A DNA stretch of 64,000 bases from Corallococcus macrosporus DSM 14697. GTDB taxonomy: Bacteria > Myxococcota > Myxococcia > Myxococcales > Myxococcaceae. The stretch spans positions 6,172,001-6,236,000 of the forward strand of contig NZ_CP022203.1 of NCBI RefSeq assembly GCF_002305895.1. The letters are read 5' to 3'. The notes beneath the pieces are model-generated. The model was not told the origin of the DNA. It was given only the letters and a program-made list of their open reading frames with translations, and searched no databases. Both the position numbers and the translations under genes were made by a program. Shown in pieces: positions 23,679 through 32,356 of the stretch. Positions within the stretch are counted from its first letter, which is position 1. The number at the start of each line of letters is the position of its first letter.

Positions 23679-25226
23679 ATGCCCGTGAAGCTCTCCCTCG
23701 CGACCCGCATCTTCCTGGGCTACGCCGTGGTGCTCGGCACCTTCGGGCTGGTGTCCCTGTTCAGCGTGACGGAGCTCCACCGCAACCGGTTGGAGATCCG
23801 CCTGGTGAGCCAGGGCTACCTCCAGCTCTCCCAGGACGCCGCGGAGCTGGAGACCTTCCACTCCACCCAGGAGAAGGACACCGAGCGCCTCCTCCAGGAA
23901 GGCAGCGTCGAGGCCCGCCGCGCCTTCATCCGCCTGGCGCGCACCTACAACCCGCCCCTGATGTCCCAGCGGCTCGCCGCCGCCCAGGCCAAGGCCCACG
24001 AGGTGCTGGCCTCCGCGCCCGACAGCGAGGTGCCCTTCATCCGGGGCCTGGAGGCCCGCTTCGGCGAGCTCCAATCCCGCTACCGCGACTACGGCCGCGC
24101 CGCCGAGGCCGTCTTCGCCGCCCTGTCCACCGAGGCCCCCGACAAGGAGCAGGTCGCCACCGCCACCGCCGCGCTGCGCCAGGTGGAGAACTCCATCGGC
24201 CGCGAGATTCGCGTGCTGCGCGCCGCCCTCTCCAACCGCATCCGCGAGCGCGTGGACGGCGCCGAGGAGCGCGAGCGCACCACCGGCCTCTTCATCATCG
24301 GCTTCTCCGTGGCCGCCATCGCCGTGGGCGTGGGCGCCACCGCCTGGTCCGCGCGCACGCTGCGCCCCATGCGCAACCTCATCCGCGGCGTCTCCCGCAT
24401 CGGGCGCGGTGACTACAACGCCCAGCTCGGCGTGCGCGGCGACGACGAGGTGGCCGTCCTGGCCCGCGAGTTCGACCAGATGGCCCGCTCGCTCCAGGCG
24501 CGCGAGGCCCAGCTCAAGGCCCAGGCCGAGGCGCTCATGCGCGCCGAGCAGCTCGCCGCCGTGGGCCGCATCTCCGCGCAGATCGTCCACGAGGTGCGCA
24601 ACCCCCTGTCCTCCATTGGCCTCAACGTGGAGCTGCTCCAGGACGGCCTGGAGCAAGCCCGCTTTGACTCCCCCGAGGACGCCGCCGAGGCCAGGGACCT
24701 CCTGTCCGCCGTCACCCAGGAGGTGGACCGGCTGGCGGACGTCACCGAGCAGTACCTGCGCATGGCCCGCCCGCCCCGGCCCGACCTGGACCCGCGCGAC
24801 GTCACCGCCGTGCTGGACACCGTGCTGGACTTCACCCGGGAGGAGTTGGAGCGCGCCGGCGTGGAGGTGGTGCGCGACTTCGCCCTGGATACCCCGCACG
24901 TGCTGGCGGACGAGGGCCAGCTCCGCCAGGTCTTCCTCAACCTGCTGCGCAACAGCCGCGAGGCCATGCCCTCCGGCGGCCGCCTCACCATCGTCACCCG
25001 TCCGCTGGAGGACGCCGTGGAAGTCACGGTGCGGGATACCGGACAGGGCATGACGGAGGAGGCCCGCCAGCACCTCTTCGAGCCCTTCTTCACCACCAAG
25101 GAGGGGGGCACCGGCCTGGGGCTGGCCGTCAGTCAGCAAATCCTCCAGGCGCACGGTGGCTCGCTCTCCTGCCAGAGTATTCCCGGCCAGGGGACGGCCT
25201 TCGTGTTAAGGCTTCCTCGCGCATGA
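23679..25226 (+). CDS. HAMP-domain sensor histidine kinase
   Basis: 515 residues. Membrane segment 1 is at about 10-30. A helical extracytoplasmic domain (about 35-200) follows, then membrane segment 2 (about 203-224), HAMP (about 225-277) and a coiled linker. The dimerisation domain has the phospho-acceptor His304 (QIVHEVRNPLSSIG). The ATPase domain carries the N box (NLLRNSREAMP), G1 (VRDTGQGM), F box (EPFFTTK) and G2 (GTGLGLAV). It resembles NtrB-like orphan kinases of myxobacteria. No response regulator is adjacent. The last bases overlap the start of the M16 peptidase gene (ATGA), so the two are co-translated. Confidence 0.93.
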   Translation: MPVKLSLATRIFLGYAVVLGTFGLVSLFSVTELHRNRLEIRLVSQGYLQLSQDAAELETFHSTQEKDTERLLQEGSVEARRAFIRLARTYNPPLMSQRLAAAQAKAHEVLASAPDSEVPFIRGLEARFGELQSRYRDYGRAAEAVFAALSTEAPDKEQVATATAALRQVENSIGREIRVLRAALSNRIRERVDGAEERERTTGLFIIGFSVAAIAVGVGATAWSARTLRPMRNLIRGVSRIGRGDYNAQLGVRGDDEVAVLAREFDQMARSLQAREAQLKAQAEALMRAEQLAAVGRISAQIVHEVRNPLSSIGLNVELLQDGLEQARFDSPEDAAEARDLLSAVTQEVDRLADVTEQYLRMARPPRPDLDPRDVTAVLDTVLDFTREELERAGVEVVRDFALDTPHVLADEGQLRQVFLNLLRNSREAMPSGGRLTIVTRPLEDAVEVTVRDTGQGMTEEARQHLFEPFFTTKEGGTGLGLAVSQQILQAHGGSLSCQSIPGQGTAFVLRLPRA

Positions 25227-26554
25227 GCTTCACTACGTACCGGGACGTGCTGCCCTCCGGGCTGCGCGTCGTCACCGTCGAGACGCCCCACCTCCACACC
25301 GCCCTGCTCGCCGTCTACGTGCGGACGGGCAGCCGCCACGAGACGCTGGCCACCAACGGCGTCAGCCACTACCTGGAGCACCTCTTCTTCCGCGGCAGCG
25401 AAGGCTGGCCGGACACCGTGAAGATGAACGCGGCCGTGGAGGAGGTGGGCGGCAACCTCAATGGCGTCACCACCCGGGACCACGGGTACTACTACACGCC
25501 CATCCACCCCGCGCACCTGCGCGTGGGCCTGGACATCATCGGCGACATGCTCACCCGCCCCCGCCTCACCGACATGGAGGTGGAGCGTCAAATCATCCTC
25601 GAGGAGATGCTCGACGAGGTGGACGAGAAGGGCCGGGACATCGACCTGGACAACCTGTCCAAGCACCTGCTCTTCCCCGGGCACCCGCTGGCCCTCAAGA
25701 TTGCCGGCACGCGTGAGTCCGTCACGAACCTGACGCACCCGCAAATCCTGGAGCACTTCGCCCAGCACTACGTCGCGGGGAACATCGTCGTCACCGCCGC
25801 CGGCCGGGTGAAGCACTCCGAGGTGCTGGAGATGACCGAGCGCGCCTTCGCCCGCCTCCCGCGCGGCCCGTCCAGCGTCGAGGCGCCGCCGCCGCTCACC
25901 CCGCCCGGCCCCCGCCTGCACTTCGTCAGCCACGACGAGTCCCAGACGGAGTTCCGCCTCAACTTCCGCGGCGTCCCCGAGCAGCACGAGGACTACCCCG
26001 CGCTGCAGATCATCCGCCGCGTGCTGGATGACGGCCTGTCCTCGCGGCTGCCCTTCGAAATCGTGGAGAAGCGCGGGCTGGCGTACTCCGTCAGCGCGTC
26101 GCTGGACGCCTACCACGACGCGGGCCTCCTCGAGATTGAGGCCGCCAGCGCCCCGGAGAAGGCCGCCACGGTCATCACCGAGGCCCTCCGCGTGCTGGCC
26201 ACCCTCTGCAACACGGAGGTGGGCGAGGAGGAGCTGACGCGCGCCAAGCGCCGGCACCGCATGCTGCTGGAGTTCTCCCAGGACTCGCCGGGCGAGCTGG
26301 CCGGCTGGTTCGGCGGCACGGAGCTGTTCCGCGCGCCGGAGTCCTTCGGCCACCGCGCCGACCTGGTGGACTCGCAGTCCGCCGCCCGCGTGCGCGAGGT
26401 GGCCCGGCGCTACTTCAACCGGGAGAACCTCACGGTGGTGGCGGTGGGCCAGCGCAAGGGCCTCAAGGCCCTGGAGCGCGTGGTGGCGGAGGCCCCCGGC
26501 CTTCCCGGGCCGGAGGCGTCCCCGCTGGCGGCGGTCAGCGGCCGCCGCGGATGA
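25223..26554 (+). CDS. M16-family zinc peptidase
   Basis: 443 residues. The inverted zinc motif HYLEH is at 49-53, followed by the conserved NAAVEEVGGNLNGVTTRDHGYYY. The third ligand region lies near the NLSKHLLFPGHPL segment, and a second-domain FRLNFRGVPEQHEDYPAL follows. This is a single-unit M16B peptidase of the mitochondrial-processing-peptidase/PqqL group, usually working as a homodimer in the cytosol or periplasm. No signal peptide is visible. It is coupled by a four-base overlap to the histidine kinase gene, an unusual pairing. Its 3' end overlaps the convergent TPR lipoprotein gene by 20 bp. Confidence 0.9.
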   Translation: MSFTTYRDVLPSGLRVVTVETPHLHTALLAVYVRTGSRHETLATNGVSHYLEHLFFRGSEGWPDTVKMNAAVEEVGGNLNGVTTRDHGYYYTPIHPAHLRVGLDIIGDMLTRPRLTDMEVERQIILEEMLDEVDEKGRDIDLDNLSKHLLFPGHPLALKIAGTRESVTNLTHPQILEHFAQHYVAGNIVVTAAGRVKHSEVLEMTERAFARLPRGPSSVEAPPPLTPPGPRLHFVSHDESQTEFRLNFRGVPEQHEDYPALQIIRRVLDDGLSSRLPFEIVEKRGLAYSVSASLDAYHDAGLLEIEAASAPEKAATVITEALRVLATLCNTEVGEEELTRAKRRHRMLLEFSQDSPGELAGWFGGTELFRAPESFGHRADLVDSQSAARVREVARRYFNRENLTVVAVGQRKGLKALERVVAEAPGLPGPEASPLAAVSGRRG

Positions 26555-27860
26555 TGATGGGGCCCGAGGGCTTCTTCTTGGGCTTCGGCTTCAGCGCGAT
26601 GAGCGCCTTCTGGGTGCGGAGGTAGTCCGGGTTCTCCGGCTCGCGCTTCAGGGCCTCGTCGATGAGCTTGAGGCCCTGGGACACCTTCGTCTGCATCCGC
26701 GCGTAGAGGGCGGCGAGCTGGGCCTTCTCCTCGATGCTGGCCTCGCTCAGGCTCAGCAGCCGCTCCAGTGACGCCTCCGCGTCCGCCACGCGGTCGGCCT
26801 TCAGGTGGATGCGCCACATCCGCGAGTGCACCGGGGCGAAGCGGGGCGCCGAGGACAGCGCGAAGCGGTAGGCCTCCTCCGCGCCGCGGCGGTCCCCCTG
26901 CTCTTCCAGCGAGCGCCCGCGCACGTACAGCGCCCGGGCCAGCCGGGGGTCGAGCTGGAGCGCCTTGTCCACCATGGCCATGGCATCCGCGCGGCGGCCC
27001 TGCACCAGCAGCGTCTCCGCCAGCCACGCCAGCGCTTCCGCGTTCTGCGGCTGGGCCTCCAGCAGCTTGCGCAGGGCCGCCTCCGCGTCCGGGGCGCGGC
27101 CCTGGGCCAGGTACACGCGCGCGCGCAGCGTCACGGCCTCGAGCCGCTCGGCGTCCTCGCCCTTCACCGCGTTCAGGTCGGACTCGGCCAGGTCCGGGAA
27201 GCCGTTGACGAGGAAGTAGCGGGCGCGCAGCAGCCGCGCGGACGCCAGCGCCGGGTCCTGGTTGAGGAGCCGGTCCATGAGGTTGGCGGCCAGGAGCTCG
27301 TCGCCCTTGAGCCAGAGCACCTCGGCCTCCACGGACTTGGCCTCCGCGTCGTCGGGGTTCTCCCGCAGGATGCCCTCCAGCGACTTGAAGGCGGCGTCAA
27401 TCTGCCCTTCACGCGCCTGGAGCCGGGCCAGCCGCAGCACGTCCGCGTCCGGCAGGTTGCCCGCGTCCCGCATGGTGATGAGCGCCGCGAGCGCGTCCTT
27501 GGTGAGGCCATGCTCCAGGTAGATGTCGGCGAGCTGGCGCTGGATGGCCGGGTCCGCCCCCTTCGACATGGCGGCGGCCTGCTTCAGCGCCAGGATGGCG
27601 GCGCCTTCGTTGCCCGCCATGCGGTGGGCCTGCGCCGTGAGCAGGTACAGCTCCATGTTGTCGGGGGTCGCGGTGGTGGCCCTGCGCAGCGCGGCGAGCG
27701 CGGCGGGGGCCTGGCCATTGGACAGATGGCCGCGGGCCTCCGTCAGGGCGGTCTGGGCCCGCTGGGCCTTGCTCTCCGCGGCAGCCACCTCCGGCTCCTT
27801 GCAAGCAAGCAGCGGGAGGAGCGCCAGGGTCCACGGTCTGATTCGAAAATGACGGTGCAT
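26535..27860 (-). CDS. TPR-repeat lipoprotein
   Basis: 441 residues. A short signal sequence ends in the lipobox LPLLAC. Tandem tetratricopeptide repeats follow, with the alternating helix pattern (for example AAILALKQAA, ALAWLAETLLVQGRRADAMA, ARALYVRGRSLEEQGDRRGAEEAYRFAL), covering about residues 35-420. The C-terminus is basic (KPKPKKKP). It is likely a periplasmic or outer-membrane scaffold. The 3' end overlaps the convergent M16 gene by 20 bp. Its start is only 40 bp from the divergent small gene, so their promoters must overlap. Confidence 0.85.
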   Translation of the reverse strand: MHRHFRIRPWTLALLPLLACKEPEVAAAESKAQRAQTALTEARGHLSNGQAPAALAALRRATTATPDNMELYLLTAQAHRMAGNEGAAILALKQAAAMSKGADPAIQRQLADIYLEHGLTKDALAALITMRDAGNLPDADVLRLARLQAREGQIDAAFKSLEGILRENPDDAEAKSVEAEVLWLKGDELLAANLMDRLLNQDPALASARLLRARYFLVNGFPDLAESDLNAVKGEDAERLEAVTLRARVYLAQGRAPDAEAALRKLLEAQPQNAEALAWLAETLLVQGRRADAMAMVDKALQLDPRLARALYVRGRSLEEQGDRRGAEEAYRFALSSAPRFAPVHSRMWRIHLKADRVADAEASLERLLSLSEASIEEKAQLAALYARMQTKVSQGLKLIDEALKREPENPDYLRTQKALIALKPKPKKKPSGPIIIRGGR

Positions 27861-27900
27861 CGCTGAGCGGCAGGGTACCGGATGTTATCCTCCTTCGTCG

Positions 27901-28245
27901 ATGGACCCATTCGTTCGGCGCCTCGTGGAGAGGCTCCATGACCCCAGCCAGCCGCTGTCGCGCAACCGGCACTTCCACACGTTCGACACCCCCGAGGGGC
28001 GAGCGGCGCTGAAGGTGGTCCGGCGGCTGCGCAGCCTCCAGAAGGACATCCTCGCGTGCCACGCGGAGGGCTTCCGCGCGCGCATCTTCCGCCACGCCAA
28101 CGGACCGGGAGAGCACCGCATCGAGCTGCTCATGGAGCGCCTCTCCGGCCGCCGCGTCTCCATGCTCCAGTCGGACGAGTTCGAGCTGCTCACCGCGCTG
28201 CCCGGCGTGCGTGACGCGCTGGAAGTGCTCGACGAGGCGGCGTGA
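27901..28245 (+). CDS. Small conserved-looking protein, unknown function
   Basis: 114 residues, soluble, with basic and helical character (RLHDPSQPLSRNRHF, VVRRLRSLQKDILACHAEGF, EHRIELLMERLSGRRVSML). No membrane segment, Cys cluster or catalytic motif is seen. Codon use agrees with that of real genes here. It is divergent from the TPR lipoprotein and convergent with the Omp85-like gene, with only 15 bp between stops. I do not recognise a family. Confidence 0.7.
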   Translation: MDPFVRRLVERLHDPSQPLSRNRHFHTFDTPEGRAALKVVRRLRSLQKDILACHAEGFRARIFRHANGPGEHRIELLMERLSGRRVSMLQSDEFELLTALPGVRDALEVLDEAA

Positions 28246-28260
28246 CGCCCCCCGTCACGC

Positions 28261-29586
28261 TCAGAACAGGTGGTTGAAGTCCAGGTAGAAGCCCGTCGTC
28301 CCATCCCGCGGGCTGACGCCGTAGTCCATGCGGACGATGAAGTTCTTCTCCCAGGCGACGCGCAGGCCGCCGCCGCCCGCGTAGCGCCCCATGCCGCGGT
28401 CCTGGAAGGACAGGTCCGACCACGCCCTGCCCGCGTCCAGGAAGGCCACCAGCGTGAAGTCCACGCGCTGCTTCAACGGCAGCACGGAGAGGAACTGCCA
28501 CCGCAGCTCGCCGTTGACCAGGGCCTTCACTTCGCCCTGGAGCCGGTGCTTCAGGATGCCGCGCGCGGTGAAGACGCCGCCCACGCCGCCCCACCCGTCC
28601 CGCCACTCCACGCCGCCGAACGAGCTGAGCAGGTAGAACGGCACGTTGCCGCCCATCACGTCCCCCATGAGGCGCAGCGCGGCCACCAGCCGGTCCGTGC
28701 CCAGCGGGTGATAGAAGCGGAAGTTCGCCGTGGCGCCCCAGTAGTTGAAGGAGCTGCCCGTGGCGCCCGCCGCGCCGCGCACCGCCAGCTCGTGAAACAT
28801 GCCTCGGATGGGCGCCGGCTCGTTGTCTCGCAAATCCAGCAGCAGCCCCGCGGTCAACTCCGCCGTGCGGAAGGTCCCCGTCACCGGACCGCCGTCATTG
28901 ACCCGCCCGGCCTGGATGTCCTCCTCCAACCGGGAGGCCCCCGACTGGCCCAGGGCGTCCGCGTCGTAGCGCGTGGCCACCCGTGTCATCCGGAAGCGGT
29001 AGCCCATGGACACCTGCCACGGGCCGCTCACCGGCCGGCGCGCGTTGAGCACCACGCTGGGCAGCGTGCGCTGCTCGAAGTTGTAGTAGCGCAGACCTCG
29101 GAACGCCGGGTTGCCCGGGCAGACATCCGGCGCGTCCTCCAACGCGTTCCGGTCATCACACGCGGCGAAGTCCTGGTCGAACGAGGCCGCGCCGCCCTGG
29201 CCGTAGTACGGCGAGAACCGGTCGTTGAGCAGGCTCACGTCCAACCCCAGCCGCCAGCGGGACTCCAGGAACGTGGGCGCGTCCAGCATGAGCCGATGCA
29301 CCGCGTTGCCCCGCGTCGTCTGGAAGAACTGCGCGATGATGGCGTGCCGGTACGGCGCCTGCGTGCCGTCTCCCGCGTCCACCAGCATCAGCCGCGCGCC
29401 GTAGCCCAGGCCCTCGTCGCTGTTGAAGTTGAGCAGCGGCAGGCCCTGGACACGCCACCCCGTGCGTGGGGGCGGAGGCGACGGTGTCTCAGGCGCGGGC
29501 GGAGGCGCCACGCCTTGCGCCCGCGCGGTGATACCTCCCAACACCACCGACAGCACCACGGCCCACGTTGTCCGACTCGAGTACAT
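28261..29586 (-). CDS. Omp85/BamA-type outer membrane beta-barrel protein without POTRA domains
   Basis: 441 residues. A signal peptide (to about GITARAQG) and a Pro-rich linker are followed directly by a 16-strand-type barrel: PLLNFNSDEGLGYGARLMLV at the first strand, amphipathic strands throughout, and GGGLRVAWEKNFIVRMDYGVS near the end. The C-terminus is LDFNHLF, with a final Phe suited to Bam-dependent insertion. It resembles the surface-antigen (D15) C-terminal domain. No POTRA repeats are visible. It is the third gene of a unit with DUF819 and the S1P-lyase-like gene, 18 bp after DUF819. A role in lipid or lipid-product passage across the outer membrane is possible but inferred. Confidence 0.82.
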   Translation of the reverse strand: MYSSRTTWAVVLSVVLGGITARAQGVAPPPAPETPSPPPPRTGWRVQGLPLLNFNSDEGLGYGARLMLVDAGDGTQAPYRHAIIAQFFQTTRGNAVHRLMLDAPTFLESRWRLGLDVSLLNDRFSPYYGQGGAASFDQDFAACDDRNALEDAPDVCPGNPAFRGLRYYNFEQRTLPSVVLNARRPVSGPWQVSMGYRFRMTRVATRYDADALGQSGASRLEEDIQAGRVNDGGPVTGTFRTAELTAGLLLDLRDNEPAPIRGMFHELAVRGAAGATGSSFNYWGATANFRFYHPLGTDRLVAALRLMGDVMGGNVPFYLLSSFGGVEWRDGWGGVGGVFTARGILKHRLQGEVKALVNGELRWQFLSVLPLKQRVDFTLVAFLDAGRAWSDLSFQDRGMGRYAGGGGLRVAWEKNFIVRMDYGVSPRDGTTGFYLDFNHLF

Positions 29587-29604
29587 GCCTGTCTCCGGGG
29601 CGTC

Positions 29605-30735
29605 TCAGGGGCGCAGGAACCACGCCACGGCCAGGCCGAGATACGTTCCCAACGCGAACCCCATGATGCCTGTCGTGACACCAGACACCATCAGCTCCCT
29701 GTTACGCAAAGCACGCGCCACCGGTCCGATGAAGGCCGGCCCGAAAATGGTCGCTGTCGATGTGATGAGCACTGTATCAGCATCGATTCGAAACAGGGCC
29801 CCCAGGCAGAAGTGGAGCAGGACGGCCAGCGCCAGGACCGCCGCGCAGCAGGCGAAGACGAAGAGCCCCGCCGCCTGCAACCGGCTCGCGTCCGCCAGCG
29901 TGCCCACCGCCACGCAGAAGACGAGCAAGGCGTAGTCCCCCAGCGCGTAGCTCCCCGGCAGCGTGCGCACCGAGGGCCGGAACGAGGCCGCCAGCGACAG
30001 CGTGGTGATGAGCAGCAGCACCACCGTCACCTCCAGCCGGCCCAGCAGCGCCAGGGAGCCCCCCGCGGACACGCCCGCCACCGCCACCGCCAGCAGCAGG
30101 GACAGCACGCCGCCGCGCACCTGGGCCCAGGTGAGCCTCGACGGCGCGCCCTCCTCGCGCGCCTCCGCGTCCTCCCACGCCGTGGCGTTCTGGAAGCGCG
30201 GGAGGACGAGGAGCGCCAGCCGCTGCGCCACCGTCATCAGGAAGAGCAGGTACACCGCGCCCACGACGATGTCCGCCGTGTTGAGGAGCACGAAGGTCTC
30301 CTCGCGCACGCCCAGCGCCAGCCCCACCGCGTTCATGTTGGCGGTGCCGCCCGTGAAGACGCCCGTCAACATGCCCGCCATCTTCCACCACTCGTCCGAA
30401 CGCTCCGCCACGGCGAAGCCCACCAGCGCGGCGCTCACCATGGCGGAGACACACGCCAGCACGAAGGACAGCAGCGTGGTGCGCGCCAGCCGCATCCACC
30501 GGGGCATGTCGGTGGTGAAGAGCAGCAGCGGGATGGCCAGCGGCACGGCGGCCTCGCTCACCGACAGGCTCACTCCCGAGGTGAGCCCCAGGCCCGGCAC
30601 GTTGGCCAGCAGGATGCCCGCCGCGTAGCACGCCACCACCGGGCCCACCCAGGCCACGGGCTTCACGTGACGCGCCGCCAGCAGGGCGAGGCCGGGGATG
30701 CCCACCAGGAGAAGCACCTGGATGAGGGGCATCAT
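29605..30735 (-). CDS. DUF819-family integral membrane protein
   Basis: 376 residues and strongly hydrophobic, with about ten membrane segments. The segment MAGMLTGVFTGGTANMNAVGLAL carries the Gly/Thr/Asn-rich re-entrant-like motif typical of DUF819 (YjcL) proteins. A similar Thr/Ser-rich turn, TVLITSTATIFGPAFIGPVA, lies in the second half. The family is related to Na+-coupled carriers, and its substrate is not established. Its ATG overlaps the stop of the S1P-lyase-like gene (four bases), suggesting it transports a substrate or product of that enzyme. Confidence 0.82.
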   Translation of the reverse strand: MMPLIQVLLLVGIPGLALLAARHVKPVAWVGPVVACYAAGILLANVPGLGLTSGVSLSVSEAAVPLAIPLLLFTTDMPRWMRLARTTLLSFVLACVSAMVSAALVGFAVAERSDEWWKMAGMLTGVFTGGTANMNAVGLALGVREETFVLLNTADIVVGAVYLLFLMTVAQRLALLVLPRFQNATAWEDAEAREEGAPSRLTWAQVRGGVLSLLLAVAVAGVSAGGSLALLGRLEVTVVLLLITTLSLAASFRPSVRTLPGSYALGDYALLVFCVAVGTLADASRLQAAGLFVFACCAAVLALAVLLHFCLGALFRIDADTVLITSTATIFGPAFIGPVARALRNRELMVSGVTTGIMGFALGTYLGLAVAWFLRP

Positions 30736-32048
30736 TCGTAGATGGCGTCCATGAACTGGCGGATGAAGTCAGCGGCCTCGCGGCGGTCGGGCATGGCGCC
30801 CAACATGCCGTACATGGCCGCGCTGCCCTCGGGCGCGGGCTCACCCTTGGCCAGGCTGGCGGCGCACTCGCGCAGGTCCGCGAGGAAAGGCTCCGCCACC
30901 TTCGCGTGCGCGGGCGTCACCATCAGGTGCAGCGCGGGCGGGCCCATCTGCCGGTCCAGCTTCCAGCCGCGCGCCTCCATCGCGTCGCCCAGGGCGTAGA
31001 TGTCCAGGGAGTCCGACGAGAAGGCGAACACGCTGAGCTTCGGCGACCCCAGGAGCTTCAACCCGGGCACCGCGGCGATGCCCTCGCGCAGCGTGCGCGC
31101 GGTGTCCAGCACCGTGCCCGCCAGCTTCAGGTAGCCCTCTTCCCCCAGGTACTTGAGGATGGCCCACGCCGCGGCGATGGCGCCGCCCGGCCGCGTGCCC
31201 GCCATGGACGGCGAGGCGTAGATGCCGCCACACCAGTCCGCGTAGGTGAAGAACTGATAGCGGCGCAGCTCCGCCGTCCGGTACAGCACCAGCGACGCGC
31301 CCTTGGCCGCGTAGCCGTACTTGTGCAGGTCCGCCGACAGGCTCGTGACGCCCGGCACGGCGAAGTCGAACGGGGGGACGTCGTGGCCCAGGCGGCGGGC
31401 GAAGGGCAGCAGGAAGCCGCCGAGGCACGCGTCCACGTGGAAGAGGACCCCCTTCTCCTGGGCCATGGCGGCCAGCTCGACAATGGGGTCCACCACGCCG
31501 TGCGGATAGGCGGGGGCGGAGCCCACCACCAGCACCGTGTTGGGCCCCACCGCGGCGCGCATCGCGTCCACGTCCGCGCGGAAGTCCGCGGCCAGCGGCA
31601 CGTTGACGGGCTTCACGCCGAAGTAGTGCGCGGCCTTCTGGAAGGCCGGGTGGACGGAGGCCGGCAGCACCAGCTCCGGCGCGGTGATGCCCTTCTCCGC
31701 GCGCGCGAAGTCACGCGCCGTCTTCACGGCCATGAGGATGGACTCGGTGCCACCGGACGTCATCGTGCCCGCGGCCGTCTCGCCCTGGAACAGCTCCGCG
31801 GCGATGGCCAGCACCTCCGATTCGAAGGTGCGCAGGCTGGGGAACGCCAGCGGGCTCAGGCCGTTCTCCGACATGAACTCCGTATACGCGTCCGCGAGCA
31901 GCCGGCGGATGTCCTCACCGGCGTTGTATACGAGGCTCCACGTCCGGCCTTCCCGCCAGTTGGCGTCATCCGCTCGCATTTCACGCATCTTCGCGAGCAC
32001 GTCCTGGTGGCTCATTCCCTGAGAGGTCAGACGGGGCGTCTTCGGCAT
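30732..32048 (-). CDS. Sphingosine-1-phosphate-lyase-like PLP enzyme
   Basis: 438 residues from the ATG at 32048, with AGGAG five bases upstream. The PLP fold is clear: phosphate-binding GTMTSGGTESI (95-104), HVDACLGGF (204-212) with the pyridine-binding Asp206, and the Schiff-base Lys243 in SLSADLHKYGYAAKGAS. The following block RRYQFF...WCGGIYASPSMAGTRPGG closely follows the eukaryotic sphingosine-1-phosphate lyase pattern rather than that of glutamate decarboxylase. It would cleave a phosphorylated long-chain base to a fatty aldehyde and phosphoethanolamine. There is no N-terminal membrane anchor, unlike the animal enzyme. It is translationally coupled to the DUF819 gene. An amino-acid decarboxylase of the same fold is the main alternative. 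Confidence 0.85.
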   Translation of the reverse strand: MPKTPRLTSQGMSHQDVLAKMREMRADDANWREGRTWSLVYNAGEDIRRLLADAYTEFMSENGLSPLAFPSLRTFESEVLAIAAELFQGETAAGTMTSGGTESILMAVKTARDFARAEKGITAPELVLPASVHPAFQKAAHYFGVKPVNVPLAADFRADVDAMRAAVGPNTVLVVGSAPAYPHGVVDPIVELAAMAQEKGVLFHVDACLGGFLLPFARRLGHDVPPFDFAVPGVTSLSADLHKYGYAAKGASLVLYRTAELRRYQFFTYADWCGGIYASPSMAGTRPGGAIAAAWAILKYLGEEGYLKLAGTVLDTARTLREGIAAVPGLKLLGSPKLSVFAFSSDSLDIYALGDAMEARGWKLDRQMGPPALHLMVTPAHAKVAEPFLADLRECAASLAKGEPAPEGSAAMYGMLGAMPDRREAADFIRQFMDAIYE

Positions 32049-32312
32049 CACGGCTCCTGTGGTGGGGTCTGGAGTGGCCCGGGAGTGAAGACTCGCCTAC
32101 TCCGCGTCGAAGTAAACCCCTCTCGGCCACCGGGCCCCCGAGAAAGCCAGGCGCGCATGCGCCGCTTGTGAATCCACGTCCCGCGGGTGCGGCGCCGAGG
32201 AACCAGAGGCCGTCGGCGGAAGTCAGGCGCCGGTCGCACGGGATTCGCGTCGTGACGCCACGTCAGCGCCAGGATGCGCCAAGGGCAGACACCCGCTGTC
32301 CGTGAAACACCG

Positions 32313-32346
32313 CGGACCCGGCGCGCGAGGAGGCGTGCCGGGTCCG
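32313..32346 (-). terminator. Terminator of the aldehyde dehydrogenase operon
   Basis: CGGACCCGGC at 32313-32322 pairs perfectly with GCCGGGTCCG at 32337-32346, 11 bp beyond the DUF779 stop. On the minus strand it is followed by CGGTGTTTCACGG. The remaining 32052-32312 contains only the promoter and leader of the S1P-lyase-like gene, with no gene visible. Confidence 0.7.
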
Positions 32347-32356
32347 TGGGCCTTGC

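Noticed and set aside
23390-23710. A 106-codon minus-strand gene before the orphan terminator
   Set aside because: It overlaps the histidine kinase start antisense and its N-terminal half looks random. Only its last 30 or so codons could belong to a small transcript, and this is not enough to call a gene.
30732-32048. Glutamate decarboxylase
   Set aside because: The fold is shared, but the ADLHKYGYAAKG block and the GGIYASPSMAGTRPGG segment fit S1P lyase better than glutamate decarboxylase.
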